Of a stretch of DNA of 64,000 nt, positions 57,131 through 64,000 are shown piece by piece. The position numbers were made by a program, and so were the translations under genes. This stretch comes from Phycisphaerales bacterium (GTDB lineage: Bacteria; Planctomycetota; Phycisphaerae; Phycisphaerales; UBA1924). The first letter of the stretch is position 1, and the number at the start of each line of letters is the position of its first letter. The notes beneath the pieces were generated by a model. That model had not been told where the DNA came from, did no database searches, and worked only from the letters and a program-made list of their open reading frames with translations. The stretch lies in assembly GCA_016709445.1 (NCBI GenBank), contig JADJMV010000006.1:186001-250000 (forward strand), read 5' to 3'.

Positions 57131-57846
57131 CTCCACCTCCGCGACTCGAGCGCCGCATGGGCCGCAAACAGGCACCACCCCGTCGCCACCAGGAAGAACA
57201 CGATGTGCGACGTATCGATGATCCCGCGCGCAAAGTCGGTCGCCCGGTTCCGGATCGAGACCGCCGCCACGACCGGCTCCACCCATGCGGGCACCGTCCC
57301 CGGCGAGAGCGAGGAGAGCATCAGCAGGCCCAGGATCGGGAACAGCGTCGCGAGGTAGGCCAGGGTCTGACTGCTGGTCATCGCGCTGATCGCCGTGCCG
57401 ATCGCCAGATAGAGCGAACCCTGCAGCACCAGACTCACATACCCCGCCAAGACCGGACCGGGGTCCGGCTTGGGATCCGAGATCGACCAGAGCACCACCG
57501 GATAGACCAGCGTCGGGGCGATCACGCACAGCAGGAAGAGCCAGCCGCCGAGATACTTCCCAACGACGACCCCCGCCTCCGAAACCGGAGACGTCAGCAG
57601 CGGCTCGGCCGTGCCCGTGCGGTGTTCTTCCGAGAGCAGACGCATCGAGATCGCCGGCGCGACCGGCATCAGCAGCCACGCCGAGACCGCGAAGAAATCC
57701 CGGAGGCTCGCCGGCTGGCCCGGCGCGATCGTGAGCACGAAGACCGACGCCGTCAGCAGGAGGAAGAGCGCCATCACCACCCAACCCACCGGGAGTCGGA
57801 ACATCGAGGCAAACTCTCGCCTGGCGATCGCGATCGGGCCCATCAT
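57127..57846 (-). CDS. ABC-2 type permease (GldF-like)
   Basis: A 239-residue membrane protein with six predicted helices (MALFLLLTASVFVLTIAPG, AWLLMPVAPAISMRLLSEEHRTGTAEPLLTSPVSEAGVVVGKYLGGWLFLLCVIAPTLVYP and later ones). The EEHRTGTAEPLLTSPV segment is the family signature that contacts the ATPase. Start ATG overlaps the ATPase stop and its stop overlaps the next start, so three genes form one coupled exporter operon. Confidence 0.88.
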   Translation of the reverse strand: MMGPIAIARREFASMFRLPVGWVVMALFLLLTASVFVLTIAPGQPASLRDFFAVSAWLLMPVAPAISMRLLSEEHRTGTAEPLLTSPVSEAGVVVGKYLGGWLFLLCVIAPTLVYPVVLWSISDPKPDPGPVLAGYVSLVLQGSLYLAIGTAISAMTSSQTLAYLATLFPILGLLMLSSLSPGTVPAWVEPVVAAVSIRNRATDFARGIIDTSHIVFFLVATGWCLFAAHAALESRRWR

Positions 57847-58805
57847 GCCGGCACCGCCGTCGTACCAGGGCGATCGGCGTCCGCAAGGCCCAGGAAGACC
57901 TGCTCGAGCGTCGCCTCTTCCCGGCGCAGCTCCCGAAGCGGCAGCCGCAGATACGCCGCGTGTCGGGACATCATGGGGCGCGGGTCCGCAGAGCCCTCCC
58001 CCGCGACAACCACAATCCGGCTCCACCCGCCGCCCTCCAGCGGCTCCGCACGCACGGCCCGGACCCCCGGCAACGCCCGGATGTTGGCCAGGTATTCGTC
58101 CCCCGGCCCCTCGACCTCGGCCACGAACCGGGCCTCCCCGCCCCCCCTGAGCAGGCTCGAGAGCGTCCCGTCAGCCCGGATCATCCCTCCGGCAATCACG
58201 ATGATCCGGGTCGCCAGCCGCTCCACCTCGGGCAGCACGTGCGAACTCACAATCATCGTCCGGCTCTCCCCCAACTCCCGGACCAGCGACCGGGTCTCTC
58301 GGATCTGGGAGGGGTCCAGCCCATTCGACGGCTCGTCGAGCACCAGCACCGGAGGGTTGTGCAGCAGGGCCGAGGCGAGCCCCACCCGCTGGCGATATCC
58401 CTTGGAGAGGTGCCCGATCCGCCGCCGGGCCATATCTTCGATGCGGCACCGGGCCATCGCCTCCGCACCCGCCCGGCGCCGTTCGGCTCGCGCCAGCCCA
58501 TAGAGGCGTCCCCGATAATCGAGGTAGGACGAGACCGACATCTCGGGGTAAAGCGGGGCCGATTCGGGCAGATACCCGATCCGCCGCCGTGCCTCCGACG
58601 AATCGGAGACGGCATCATGCCCGTCGATCTGGACGGAACCCGCGTCGGGGGTCAGAAACCCGGTCAGGATTCGGATAGTCGTGCTCTTCCCGGCCCCGTT
58701 CGGGCCCAGCAGCCCCACGATCTCGCCCCGTTCCACGGCGAAACTCACGCCCCCGAGGGCGTGGATCCGACCGTATGACTTTCGGATTTCTCGGACGAGA
58801 ATCAT
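57843..58805 (-). CDS. ABC transporter ATPase (GldA-like)
   Basis: A 320-residue nucleotide-binding subunit. Walker A GLLGPNGAGKSTTIRILTG, Q-loop YLPESAPLYPEMSV, signature LSKGYRQRVGLASAL, Walker B VLVLDEPSNGLDP and the switch histidine VSSHVLPEVERLA are all present. The C-terminal 90 residues (RFVAEVEGPGDEYLANIRALPGV) are the regulatory extension of DrrA/GldA-type exporters. The ATG at 58805 was chosen; a TTG six codons upstream is possible. Its divergent neighbour is the GAF/receiver protein. Confidence 0.92.
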   Translation of the reverse strand: MILVREIRKSYGRIHALGGVSFAVERGEIVGLLGPNGAGKSTTIRILTGFLTPDAGSVQIDGHDAVSDSSEARRRIGYLPESAPLYPEMSVSSYLDYRGRLYGLARAERRRAGAEAMARCRIEDMARRRIGHLSKGYRQRVGLASALLHNPPVLVLDEPSNGLDPSQIRETRSLVRELGESRTMIVSSHVLPEVERLATRIIVIAGGMIRADGTLSSLLRGGGEARFVAEVEGPGDEYLANIRALPGVRAVRAEPLEGGGWSRIVVVAGEGSADPRPMMSRHAAYLRLPLRELRREEATLEQVFLGLADADRPGTTAVPA

Positions 58806-58937
58806 GGATGAACCACAGTACAAAGGTGCCCGGGGCCGATGTCAAACCGGTGCAAGGTAAGCCCCAGCCGTCGCCGGGACGCCCCGGACTCCGCGGCTAG
58901 AGTATCGGTTGGAGAGCCGCCGCGATCGGCGGGAGCG

Positions 58938-60602
58938 ATGTCACTACCCAAGCCGAAACTGCTTATCATCGGCGGTCCGGGCGTTCCGGCTGAAGAGCTC
59001 AGCCGCTACCTCGGCCAGCGCTTTGACATCGTCGTCGGCCCCCCGGGCTCAGCCGCCTCCCACCTCCGTGAGGAGGACATCCAGGCGGTGGTCGCCGAAT
59101 CCTGCGAACTCCAGGAGATGGCGGCCCACCCCGCCACCCTGCTCCTGAACGCCATCGGCGAGGGGGTATGCCTCGTCGGACTCGACGGCTCGGAGGTCTG
59201 GTCCAACGAACGTTTCCGCTCCCTCCCCGAGACCACGCGAGCCCGGGTCCGGGTCTGTATCGAGGAGGCCGCCGGCGCCCTCTTCCCCCGGGGAGAGACC
59301 CTCGCCACGCCCGGCCCCACCTGCAAATTCGAGCTCAGCGATCCCCGAGACCAACTCGCCCACGAGGTCTTCATCGTGGCCGCCGGGGAGCCCAAGATCG
59401 CCCCCCGTCTCGCCGTCGTCGTCCGCGATGTCTCCAAGGAGCGGCGGTTCGCTGTCCGCATGTCGGCCATCGACCGGGCCGGCGCCGAGCTCGTCGGTTT
59501 CGAGGCCGAATCCGTCCGAACGCACAACTCCGCCGAGCGACTCAAGGCCCTGGAGACCCGCATCGTCCGGATCGCCCACGAGCTGCTCCACTTCGACCAC
59601 TTCCTGATCCGACTCATCGAGAAACGCACCGGACGACTCGAGCCGGTCATCGCCGCCGGCCTGCCCCAGGAAGCCCTCGATCTCGAGCTGTTCGCCGAAG
59701 AAGAGGGCAACGGTCTCAGCGGCCATGTGGCCGCGACAGGGCGCAGCGTCGTCTGCGCCGATGCCGATACCGACCCGCGGTTCATGCCCGGGCTCGGCAA
59801 CGCCAAGAGTTCGCTGACCGTCCCCCTCCGCCTCCACGACAAGATCATCGGCGTCATGAACGTCGAGAGCCAGCAGGCCGCCAACTTCACCGACGAGGAC
59901 CGCCAGTTCTGCGAGATCTTCGCCAGGTATATCGCCATCAGCCTCCACATGCTCGACCTGCTCGTCGTCGAGCGCAGCACGACCAATCTCTCCGTCAGCG
60001 GCCGCGTCGAGGGCGAACTCAAGGAGTGCCTCGAGGACATCCTCAGCGAGGCCGACTGGCTCACCGGCGCCGGCGCCCGCGATCCCGAGACCGCCCGCCA
60101 CATCGCCCGCATCAAGGCCGACGTCGAGAGCATCCGCGCCCGCGTCCGCAACATGGCCGCAGGCCCCCAGACCCTCCTCGGCGTCGAGCGGGCCCTCGCC
60201 GACCGGACCGAGGATCCGGTGCTCAAGGGCCGGCGCGTGCTCGTCGCCGACGACGAGTCCAAGATCCGCCGGATCATCCGCGACGTGCTGCGCTCCCGGG
60301 GCTGCACCGTGGAGATCTGCGAGAGTGGCGGCGAGGCCATCGACCGCCTCGGCGCCCCGGAAGCCACCTTCGATGTCGTCATCTCCGACATCAAGATGCC
60401 CGACCGCAACGGCTACGAGGTCTTCAGCGCCGCCCGCAAGGCGATCCCCAGCGTGCCCGTGATCCTCATGACCGGGTTCGGCTACGACCCGCACCACTCG
60501 ATCGTCCGCGCCAGCCAAGAGGGCCTCCAGAGCGTGCTCTTCAAGCCCTTCCAGATCGAGCGGCTCATCGACGAGGTCCGCAAGGCCCTGACGCCGAAAT
60601 AG
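58938..60602 (+). CDS. PAS-GAF-receiver signalling protein
   Basis: A 554-residue protein. The ATG at 58938 follows GGGAG. Residues 5-60 look like a degenerate receiver (LLIIGGPGVPAEELSRYLGQRFDIVVGPPGSA), then a PAS-like part (LLNAIGEGVCLVGLDGSEVWSNERF), a GAF domain at about 200-360 (ELLHFDHFLIRLIEKRTGRLEPVIAAGL...SLTVPLRLHDKIIGVMNVESQQAANFTDEDRQF), a helical linker, and a full C-terminal receiver from about 430 (RRVLVADDESKIRRII, phospho-acceptor DVVISDIKMPDRNGYE, FKPFQIERL). There is no kinase or DNA-binding output, so it probably relays a signal. Confidence 0.88.
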   Translation: MSLPKPKLLIIGGPGVPAEELSRYLGQRFDIVVGPPGSAASHLREEDIQAVVAESCELQEMAAHPATLLLNAIGEGVCLVGLDGSEVWSNERFRSLPETTRARVRVCIEEAAGALFPRGETLATPGPTCKFELSDPRDQLAHEVFIVAAGEPKIAPRLAVVVRDVSKERRFAVRMSAIDRAGAELVGFEAESVRTHNSAERLKALETRIVRIAHELLHFDHFLIRLIEKRTGRLEPVIAAGLPQEALDLELFAEEEGNGLSGHVAATGRSVVCADADTDPRFMPGLGNAKSSLTVPLRLHDKIIGVMNVESQQAANFTDEDRQFCEIFARYIAISLHMLDLLVVERSTTNLSVSGRVEGELKECLEDILSEADWLTGAGARDPETARHIARIKADVESIRARVRNMAAGPQTLLGVERALADRTEDPVLKGRRVLVADDESKIRRIIRDVLRSRGCTVEICESGGEAIDRLGAPEATFDVVISDIKMPDRNGYEVFSAARKAIPSVPVILMTGFGYDPHHSIVRASQEGLQSVLFKPFQIERLIDEVRKALTPK

Positions 60603-60617
60603 CCCGCCCCGGCCAAG

Positions 60618-61577
60618 TCAGCCTTTCCGCCGCGCGACCACCGTCCGTGGCAAGCCCTCGAAATCCTTCAGCACCGTCACCGACTCCAGCAGGCCGCTCG
60701 CCTCCGCCAGCGCCCTCGCCTCCGCCGCGCGGCTGGCCGCCACCTCGATGAGGATCAGCCCCCCCGGGCGAAGAAACTTCGGCCCCTCCGCCAGGAGCGG
60801 CCGCACCAGGTCGAGCCCGTCGCGCCCGCCCCGCAGCGCGATCTCCGGCTCAAACGCCTTGACGTTCGCCTGCACGCCCACAGCCGGGTCAGCGCTCTCC
60901 CACTCGTCGTCCGGGATGTACGGCGGGTTGCTCACCAGGTAGTGCACCGTGCCCCGCCCCTTCGTGGCTGCGTGCCCCTCCAGAGGCCGGAGCAGGTCGC
61001 CCTCCAGCAAATCCACACGCTCCGCCACGTGGTGCCGCTCGGCGTTGGCCCGCGCCACGTCCAGCGCATCCCCGGAGACATCCGTCGCCACGACGTGCGC
61101 CGCGGGCATGTGCTTGGCCAGCGACACCGCGATGCACCCCGAGCCCGTGCACACGTCCGCGATGACCACGCCCTCGCCAAACCCCCCGCCGGGCTCGCCT
61201 CCAAAGCCCGGGGTCGCCCGCGCGTACTGCAGCACATGTTCGACGATGGTCCCGGTCGCCGGGCGAGGGATCAGCACCCGCTTGTCCACGCGGAACGGCA
61301 GGCTGAAAAACCAGGCCTCGCCCACCAGATACTGCACCGGCTCGTCCTGGAGCGCCCGCGCCGTCAGATCCCGGAGTTGCTGCCGCTCCAGCGGCGAGGC
61401 CGGCCGCTCCGGGTCCATGTAGAGCTTCAGCCGCTCGCACCCCAGCACGTGCGACACCAGCATCTCCGCGCAGAGCTGGGGCGAGTCGATCCCCGCCTTG
61501 GCAAACGCTTCCTTCATCCACGCCAGCAGCTTCCGCGTGGTCCAGGTCTGTCCCCCCTGCGCCGGCGTCGTCGTCAT
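60618..61577 (-). CDS. prmC: Release-factor glutamine methyltransferase
   Basis: A 319-residue enzyme that methylates the GGQ glutamine of release factors. The N-terminal helical domain (LLAWMKEAFAKAGIDSPQLCAEMLVSHVLGCERLKLYMDPERP) is followed by VLIPRPATGTIVEHVL, ADVCTGSGCIAVSLA (SAM site), VVATDVSGDALDVARANAE and the diagnostic YLVSNPPYIPDDEW. It is convergent with the GAF/receiver gene, 15 bases apart. Confidence 0.93.
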   Translation of the reverse strand: MTTTPAQGGQTWTTRKLLAWMKEAFAKAGIDSPQLCAEMLVSHVLGCERLKLYMDPERPASPLERQQLRDLTARALQDEPVQYLVGEAWFFSLPFRVDKRVLIPRPATGTIVEHVLQYARATPGFGGEPGGGFGEGVVIADVCTGSGCIAVSLAKHMPAAHVVATDVSGDALDVARANAERHHVAERVDLLEGDLLRPLEGHAATKGRGTVHYLVSNPPYIPDDEWESADPAVGVQANVKAFEPEIALRGGRDGLDLVRPLLAEGPKFLRPGGLILIEVAASRAAEARALAEASGLLESVTVLKDFEGLPRTVVARRKG

Positions 61578-61775
61578 GCCCCAAGTCTAACCGGCCCCCG
61601 CGAGCCCCGATCGCCGGCGCGCGGGTCCAGGCTCCTCCCCCCGGCCCCCGCAACACCCGCCCCGCGCACGCATCCGCCCAGAATCTGCTCCCGACATCCA
61701 TGCCTGTGCGCTCAATCGGTGACCTACACGCTTCTCCCCTTCCCTCCGCCGCCCTCCCCCGCCACACTCGCCCCC

Positions 61776-62119
61776 ATGGACGACCTGCTGAACGCCTTCC
61801 TTGACCCCGCCATCAGCCTGCTCGATGTTGCCCGGCTCGCCGACGTCCAGCCCTCGGCCCTCCTCGCCTGGGCCGAATCGCCCGAGACCCGCCGAGAGCT
61901 TTACGCCATCGTCCGCCTCGCGGCTCTCCGTCAGGTCGTCATCGCCTCCGAACTCGCCCCGAAAGCTCTCCGCACGCTCGAATCCATTCTCGAACAGCCC
62001 AACGAGACGATGGCCGCACGCGAAACGAGCCGCAAGTCCGCGGCCCAGATCCTGCGCCTCGCCGGAGCCGCCCCCCCGCCTACACCGGAACCTCCTGCCT
62101 CGCCCCATCCGGTCTCTGA
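61776..62119 (+). CDS. Small helical protein, unknown; 3' end uncertain
   Basis: The ATG at 61776 opens MDDLLNAFLDPAISLLDVARLADVQPSALLAWAESPETRRELYAIVRLAALRQVVIASELAPKALRTLESILEQPNE..RKSAAQILRLAG, a helical domain that could bind DNA (helix-turn-helix-like start). Beyond about residue 105 the open frame becomes Pro-rich and antisense to the sulfotransferase, which is clearly real. A one-base indel in the run of seven Cs at 62071 would end the protein at 62119. Its organisation recalls the hypothetical at 22029; whether they are related is uncertain. Confidence 0.55.
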
Positions 62120-62997
62120 GCCTCCCACCCATACCCCAGTCTCGCCAGAGCCTCCCCCGCCTCCTCCCGCAGCCACCGACAGAATTCCGGCGTCGCAAAC
62201 CGCCGCCAGTCCCCGACCTCACCCCTGCGGAAGAAACTCTGCCGATCCTCCCTCCCAAAGCCCGCCGCCGTCCGCCCCTCGACACTCGGCGCCCTCGCCA
62301 AGCCGTGATCAACACCCAGGAACGCGTACATCCGGCGACACTGCCCCGCCAAGTCCGCGTGCAGATCCTCGTAGCGCTGGTTCAGAAGCGTTGCCGAATC
62401 GACCGTTGCTCCCTGCTTCAGATCCGCCAGGATCCGCCAAGCCCAGAAACGGGCCGTCTCCCGCACCCACGCCTCGTCCCCGAGCAGCCCCGGCCGCTCC
62501 CGACCCATCACCCCAGGATCCTCGCGAAAGGCGGCCTGGTGCCGCACGAACGACGCTCGCAGCCGCTCCGGGAAGTGGTGCGCCTCCCCGACGCGCAGAT
62601 GGTGGAACGTGTAGCTCACCACCACGTCGCGACCGTCTCGATAGACATAGATCGTCTTCGCCCCGCGTACAAGCTCTCGCAGCGGCCGCGGGGACCGATC
62701 GCCCACGAGGCGCACCCCTGGGCGCCCGTGCGCCAGCGTCGCCAGGCTCTCACGCACGAGCCGCTCGACCCCCTCCCTCGCCAGGGTCCGCACCGCCTCG
62801 CGGCTGCCCACCTGCCACGGATACTTCGTGAACTCGTCCAGCGCCGCGAAAAAGTGCTGAAAGTGGAACTCGCCCTCGCACCGAATCGCCGGGTGCAGGT
62901 TCAGCAGGTTGCCCACCCAGTTGGTGCCCGATTTGCCAAACCCGCACAAGAAGAAGGGCTCGGGCGCCGCCGGGCGATTCGTCTCTGACTCGGCCAT
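62080..62997 (-). CDS. Sulfotransferase family protein
   Basis: A 305-residue PAPS-dependent sulfotransferase. FFLCGFGKSGTNWVGNLLNLHPAI is the 5'-phosphosulfate loop, and TIYVYRDGRDVVVSYTFHHLRVG the 3'-phosphate-binding helix. A trailing region (LLNQRYEDLHADLAGQCRRMYAFLGVDHGLA) matches the sulfotransferase C-terminal cap. The start ATG at 62997 is preferred to one 33 codons upstream. Acceptor unknown; possibly surface polysaccharide or lipid. It converges on the previous gene. Confidence 0.88.
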   Translation of the reverse strand: MAESETNRPAAPEPFFLCGFGKSGTNWVGNLLNLHPAIRCEGEFHFQHFFAALDEFTKYPWQVGSREAVRTLAREGVERLVRESLATLAHGRPGVRLVGDRSPRPLRELVRGAKTIYVYRDGRDVVVSYTFHHLRVGEAHHFPERLRASFVRHQAAFREDPGVMGRERPGLLGDEAWVRETARFWAWRILADLKQGATVDSATLLNQRYEDLHADLAGQCRRMYAFLGVDHGLARAPSVEGRTAAGFGREDRQSFFRRGEVGDWRRFATPEFCRWLREEAGEALARLGYGWEAQRPDGARQEVPV

Positions 62998-63208
62998 GCG
63001 GCGGGAGCATACCGGATCCGCGGCGGAGCCCGACAGATCGGGCCCCGCGACGTCCTGACCGGCCTTAGGACCTCCGGGCTCCAGCTTGGGAGTCATGTCG
63101 GGAGTGGCTATGCGTCAGCGCTGTGGATGCGCACGGGCGGGACGGTGCAACGCGCACAGGGAAGACACGATTCCAGGTACCCGAGCTTGCGCGGGGCTCG
63201 TAGAACCC

Positions 63209-64000
63209 TCAGCACCCCGCCGTCCACAGGTTCAGGAACGCCAGCACATCGAGCGTGTTCACCGCGCCGTCACCATTGATATCCGCCGACGAATCGCCCG
63301 TGACCCACGCGTTCAGGAAGGCCAGCACGTCGAGCGTGTTGACCGCACCGTCGCCATTAAAATCGGCCTGGCAGGCCGGCGGGACGGCGTAGAACACCCG
63401 GATGCACACGTCGCCGCTGAACCCGATGGCGAGGTCGGTCCAACCGTCGCCGTTGATGTCGCCGAAGGCGATGCAGTTGGCGACCTCGCTGGCGTCGAAG
63501 GTCCACGAGGGCGGCACGTCGAGCTGGCCGCTGCGGTTGAGGTAAATATGCGTCCGCCCGTCGGAGAAGTTGGTCTCGCAGTAGTCCGGGTCCCCGTCGT
63601 GGTCGACGTCGGCGAACGCCACATCCTGCTGCCCATAGAACGGCGCGTTCGACTCCCAGACCAGCGAGAGCGTCCCAGCGTCGTTGCCATACAGCCGGCT
63701 GGGCTCGTCGTGGCCGATGGCGAAGTCGGGCCAGCCGTTTCCGTCCACGTCGGCGAACGCCACACCCTTGTCGGTCCCGTCGTCGCCGGTCGTCCACGCC
63801 GGCACGGTTTCGAGGGTGCCCGTGCCGTCGTTGCGGTAGATCCCTGTCTCGAAGTTCACCCACTTGGCGACGCCCAGATCGGGCCACCCGTCGCCGTCGT
63901 AGTCGGCGCTGTCGAGGCCGTTCTGGATGGAGGCCTCGTCGCTCTGCCAGTCGATGGCGCTGTCGAGCGTGCCGTTGTCGTTCCGCCACATGTACATGGG
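63209..64000 (-). CDS. FG-GAP/VCBS-repeat protein with GC-type dockerin end (5' end outside window)
   Basis: The frame runs to the right edge of the window, so the N terminus is missing. It consists of FG-GAP repeats (DYDGDGWPDLGVAKWVNFETGIYRN, ADVDGNGWPDFAIGHDE, ADVDHDGDPDYCETNFSDGRTHIYLNRSG, GDINGDGWTDLAIGFSGD) of about 40 residues with calcium-binding DxDGDG loops, ending in ACQADFNGDGAVNTLDVLAFLNAWVTGDSSADINGDGAVNTLDVLAFLNLWTAGC. Such dockerin-like ends are typical of Phycisphaerae exported proteins. A secreted adhesin or propeller is likely. Confidence 0.8.
   Translation of the reverse strand, partial: PMYMWRNDNGTLDSAIDWQSDEASIQNGLDSADYDGDGWPDLGVAKWVNFETGIYRNDGTGTLETVPAWTTGDDGTDKGVAFADVDGNGWPDFAIGHDEPSRLYGNDAGTLSLVWESNAPFYGQQDVAFADVDHDGDPDYCETNFSDGRTHIYLNRSGQLDVPPSWTFDASEVANCIAFGDINGDGWTDLAIGFSGDVCIRVFYAVPPACQADFNGDGAVNTLDVLAFLNAWVTGDSSADINGDGAVNTLDVLAFLNLWTAGC

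Overview
The window looks like a chromosomal segment of a free-living, flagellated member of the Planctomycetota, most likely class Phycisphaerae. The supports are the very high GC content, the CxxCGYDLTG zinc-ribbon protein, GC-type dockerin ends of the form NGDGAVNTLDVLAFLN, a PEP-CTERM-like exported protein, a membrane pyrophosphatase, a futalosine-pathway menaquinone gene and FlgI/FlgH rings that imply an outer membrane. This is inference from gene content; no 16S gene is present.

Layout. 1-3342: two translationally coupled membrane proteins (BatA-like tail and a vWA protein). 3352-4052: 60-bp intergenic repeats, then the class A RNase P RNA and a hairpin. 4088-4742: a Phd/VapC toxin-antitoxin pair with a clear promoter and palindromic operator. 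4824-9654 (minus): zinc-ribbon protein, methyltransferase, CxxC membrane protein and the H+/Na+-pumping pyrophosphatase HppA. 9797-21346: rpsU, a NYN-domain protein, gltA, a rhomboid-TPR protein, trpF, aroK, an AsmA-like protein, efp, an MBL hydrolase, zinc-finger microproteins, a dockerin-tailed protein and a PEP-CTERM-like protein. Nearly all of these carry one or more 1-2 base frameshifts, including genes that should be essential, so this stretch probably has poor consensus sequence rather than being a pseudogene island. 22029-24718: a leaderless-looking hypothetical gene, mqnC and a possible structured RNA.

24719-41599 is a long minus-strand run: pgi, fmdB-like, flgF, flgG, flgA, flgH, flgI, a FlgJ N-domain protein, flgN, flgK, flgL, fliW, csrA, two flagellins with terminators, then a Xer recombinase. 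It encodes the outer flagellum (rod, P and L rings, hook-filament junction, filament) together with the FliW-CsrA partner switch that normally ties flagellin translation to export. 41660-45164 is a DUF3482 GTPase coupled to a DUF2868 membrane protein. 45310-49737 (plus) has soluble pyrophosphatase, hpt, a PH-domain/CoaE fusion and rho with a long disordered arm. 49807-54817 holds uncharacterised membrane and TPR proteins, an LPG-synthase-like membrane protein and a DUF444 protein. 55004-58805 (minus) is a Gld-like ABC exporter of three overlapping genes. 58938-64000 has a GAF/receiver signalling protein, prmC, a small helical protein, a sulfotransferase and a truncated FG-GAP/dockerin protein.

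No CRISPR array, insertion sequence, prophage or tRNA was recognised. I did not find an obviously new multi-gene system. The best leads are the EF-P lacking its usual tip lysine, the CoaE-PH fusion, the shared CsrA-type site in both flagellin leaders, two near-leaderless promoters, and several families of small intergenic repeats.
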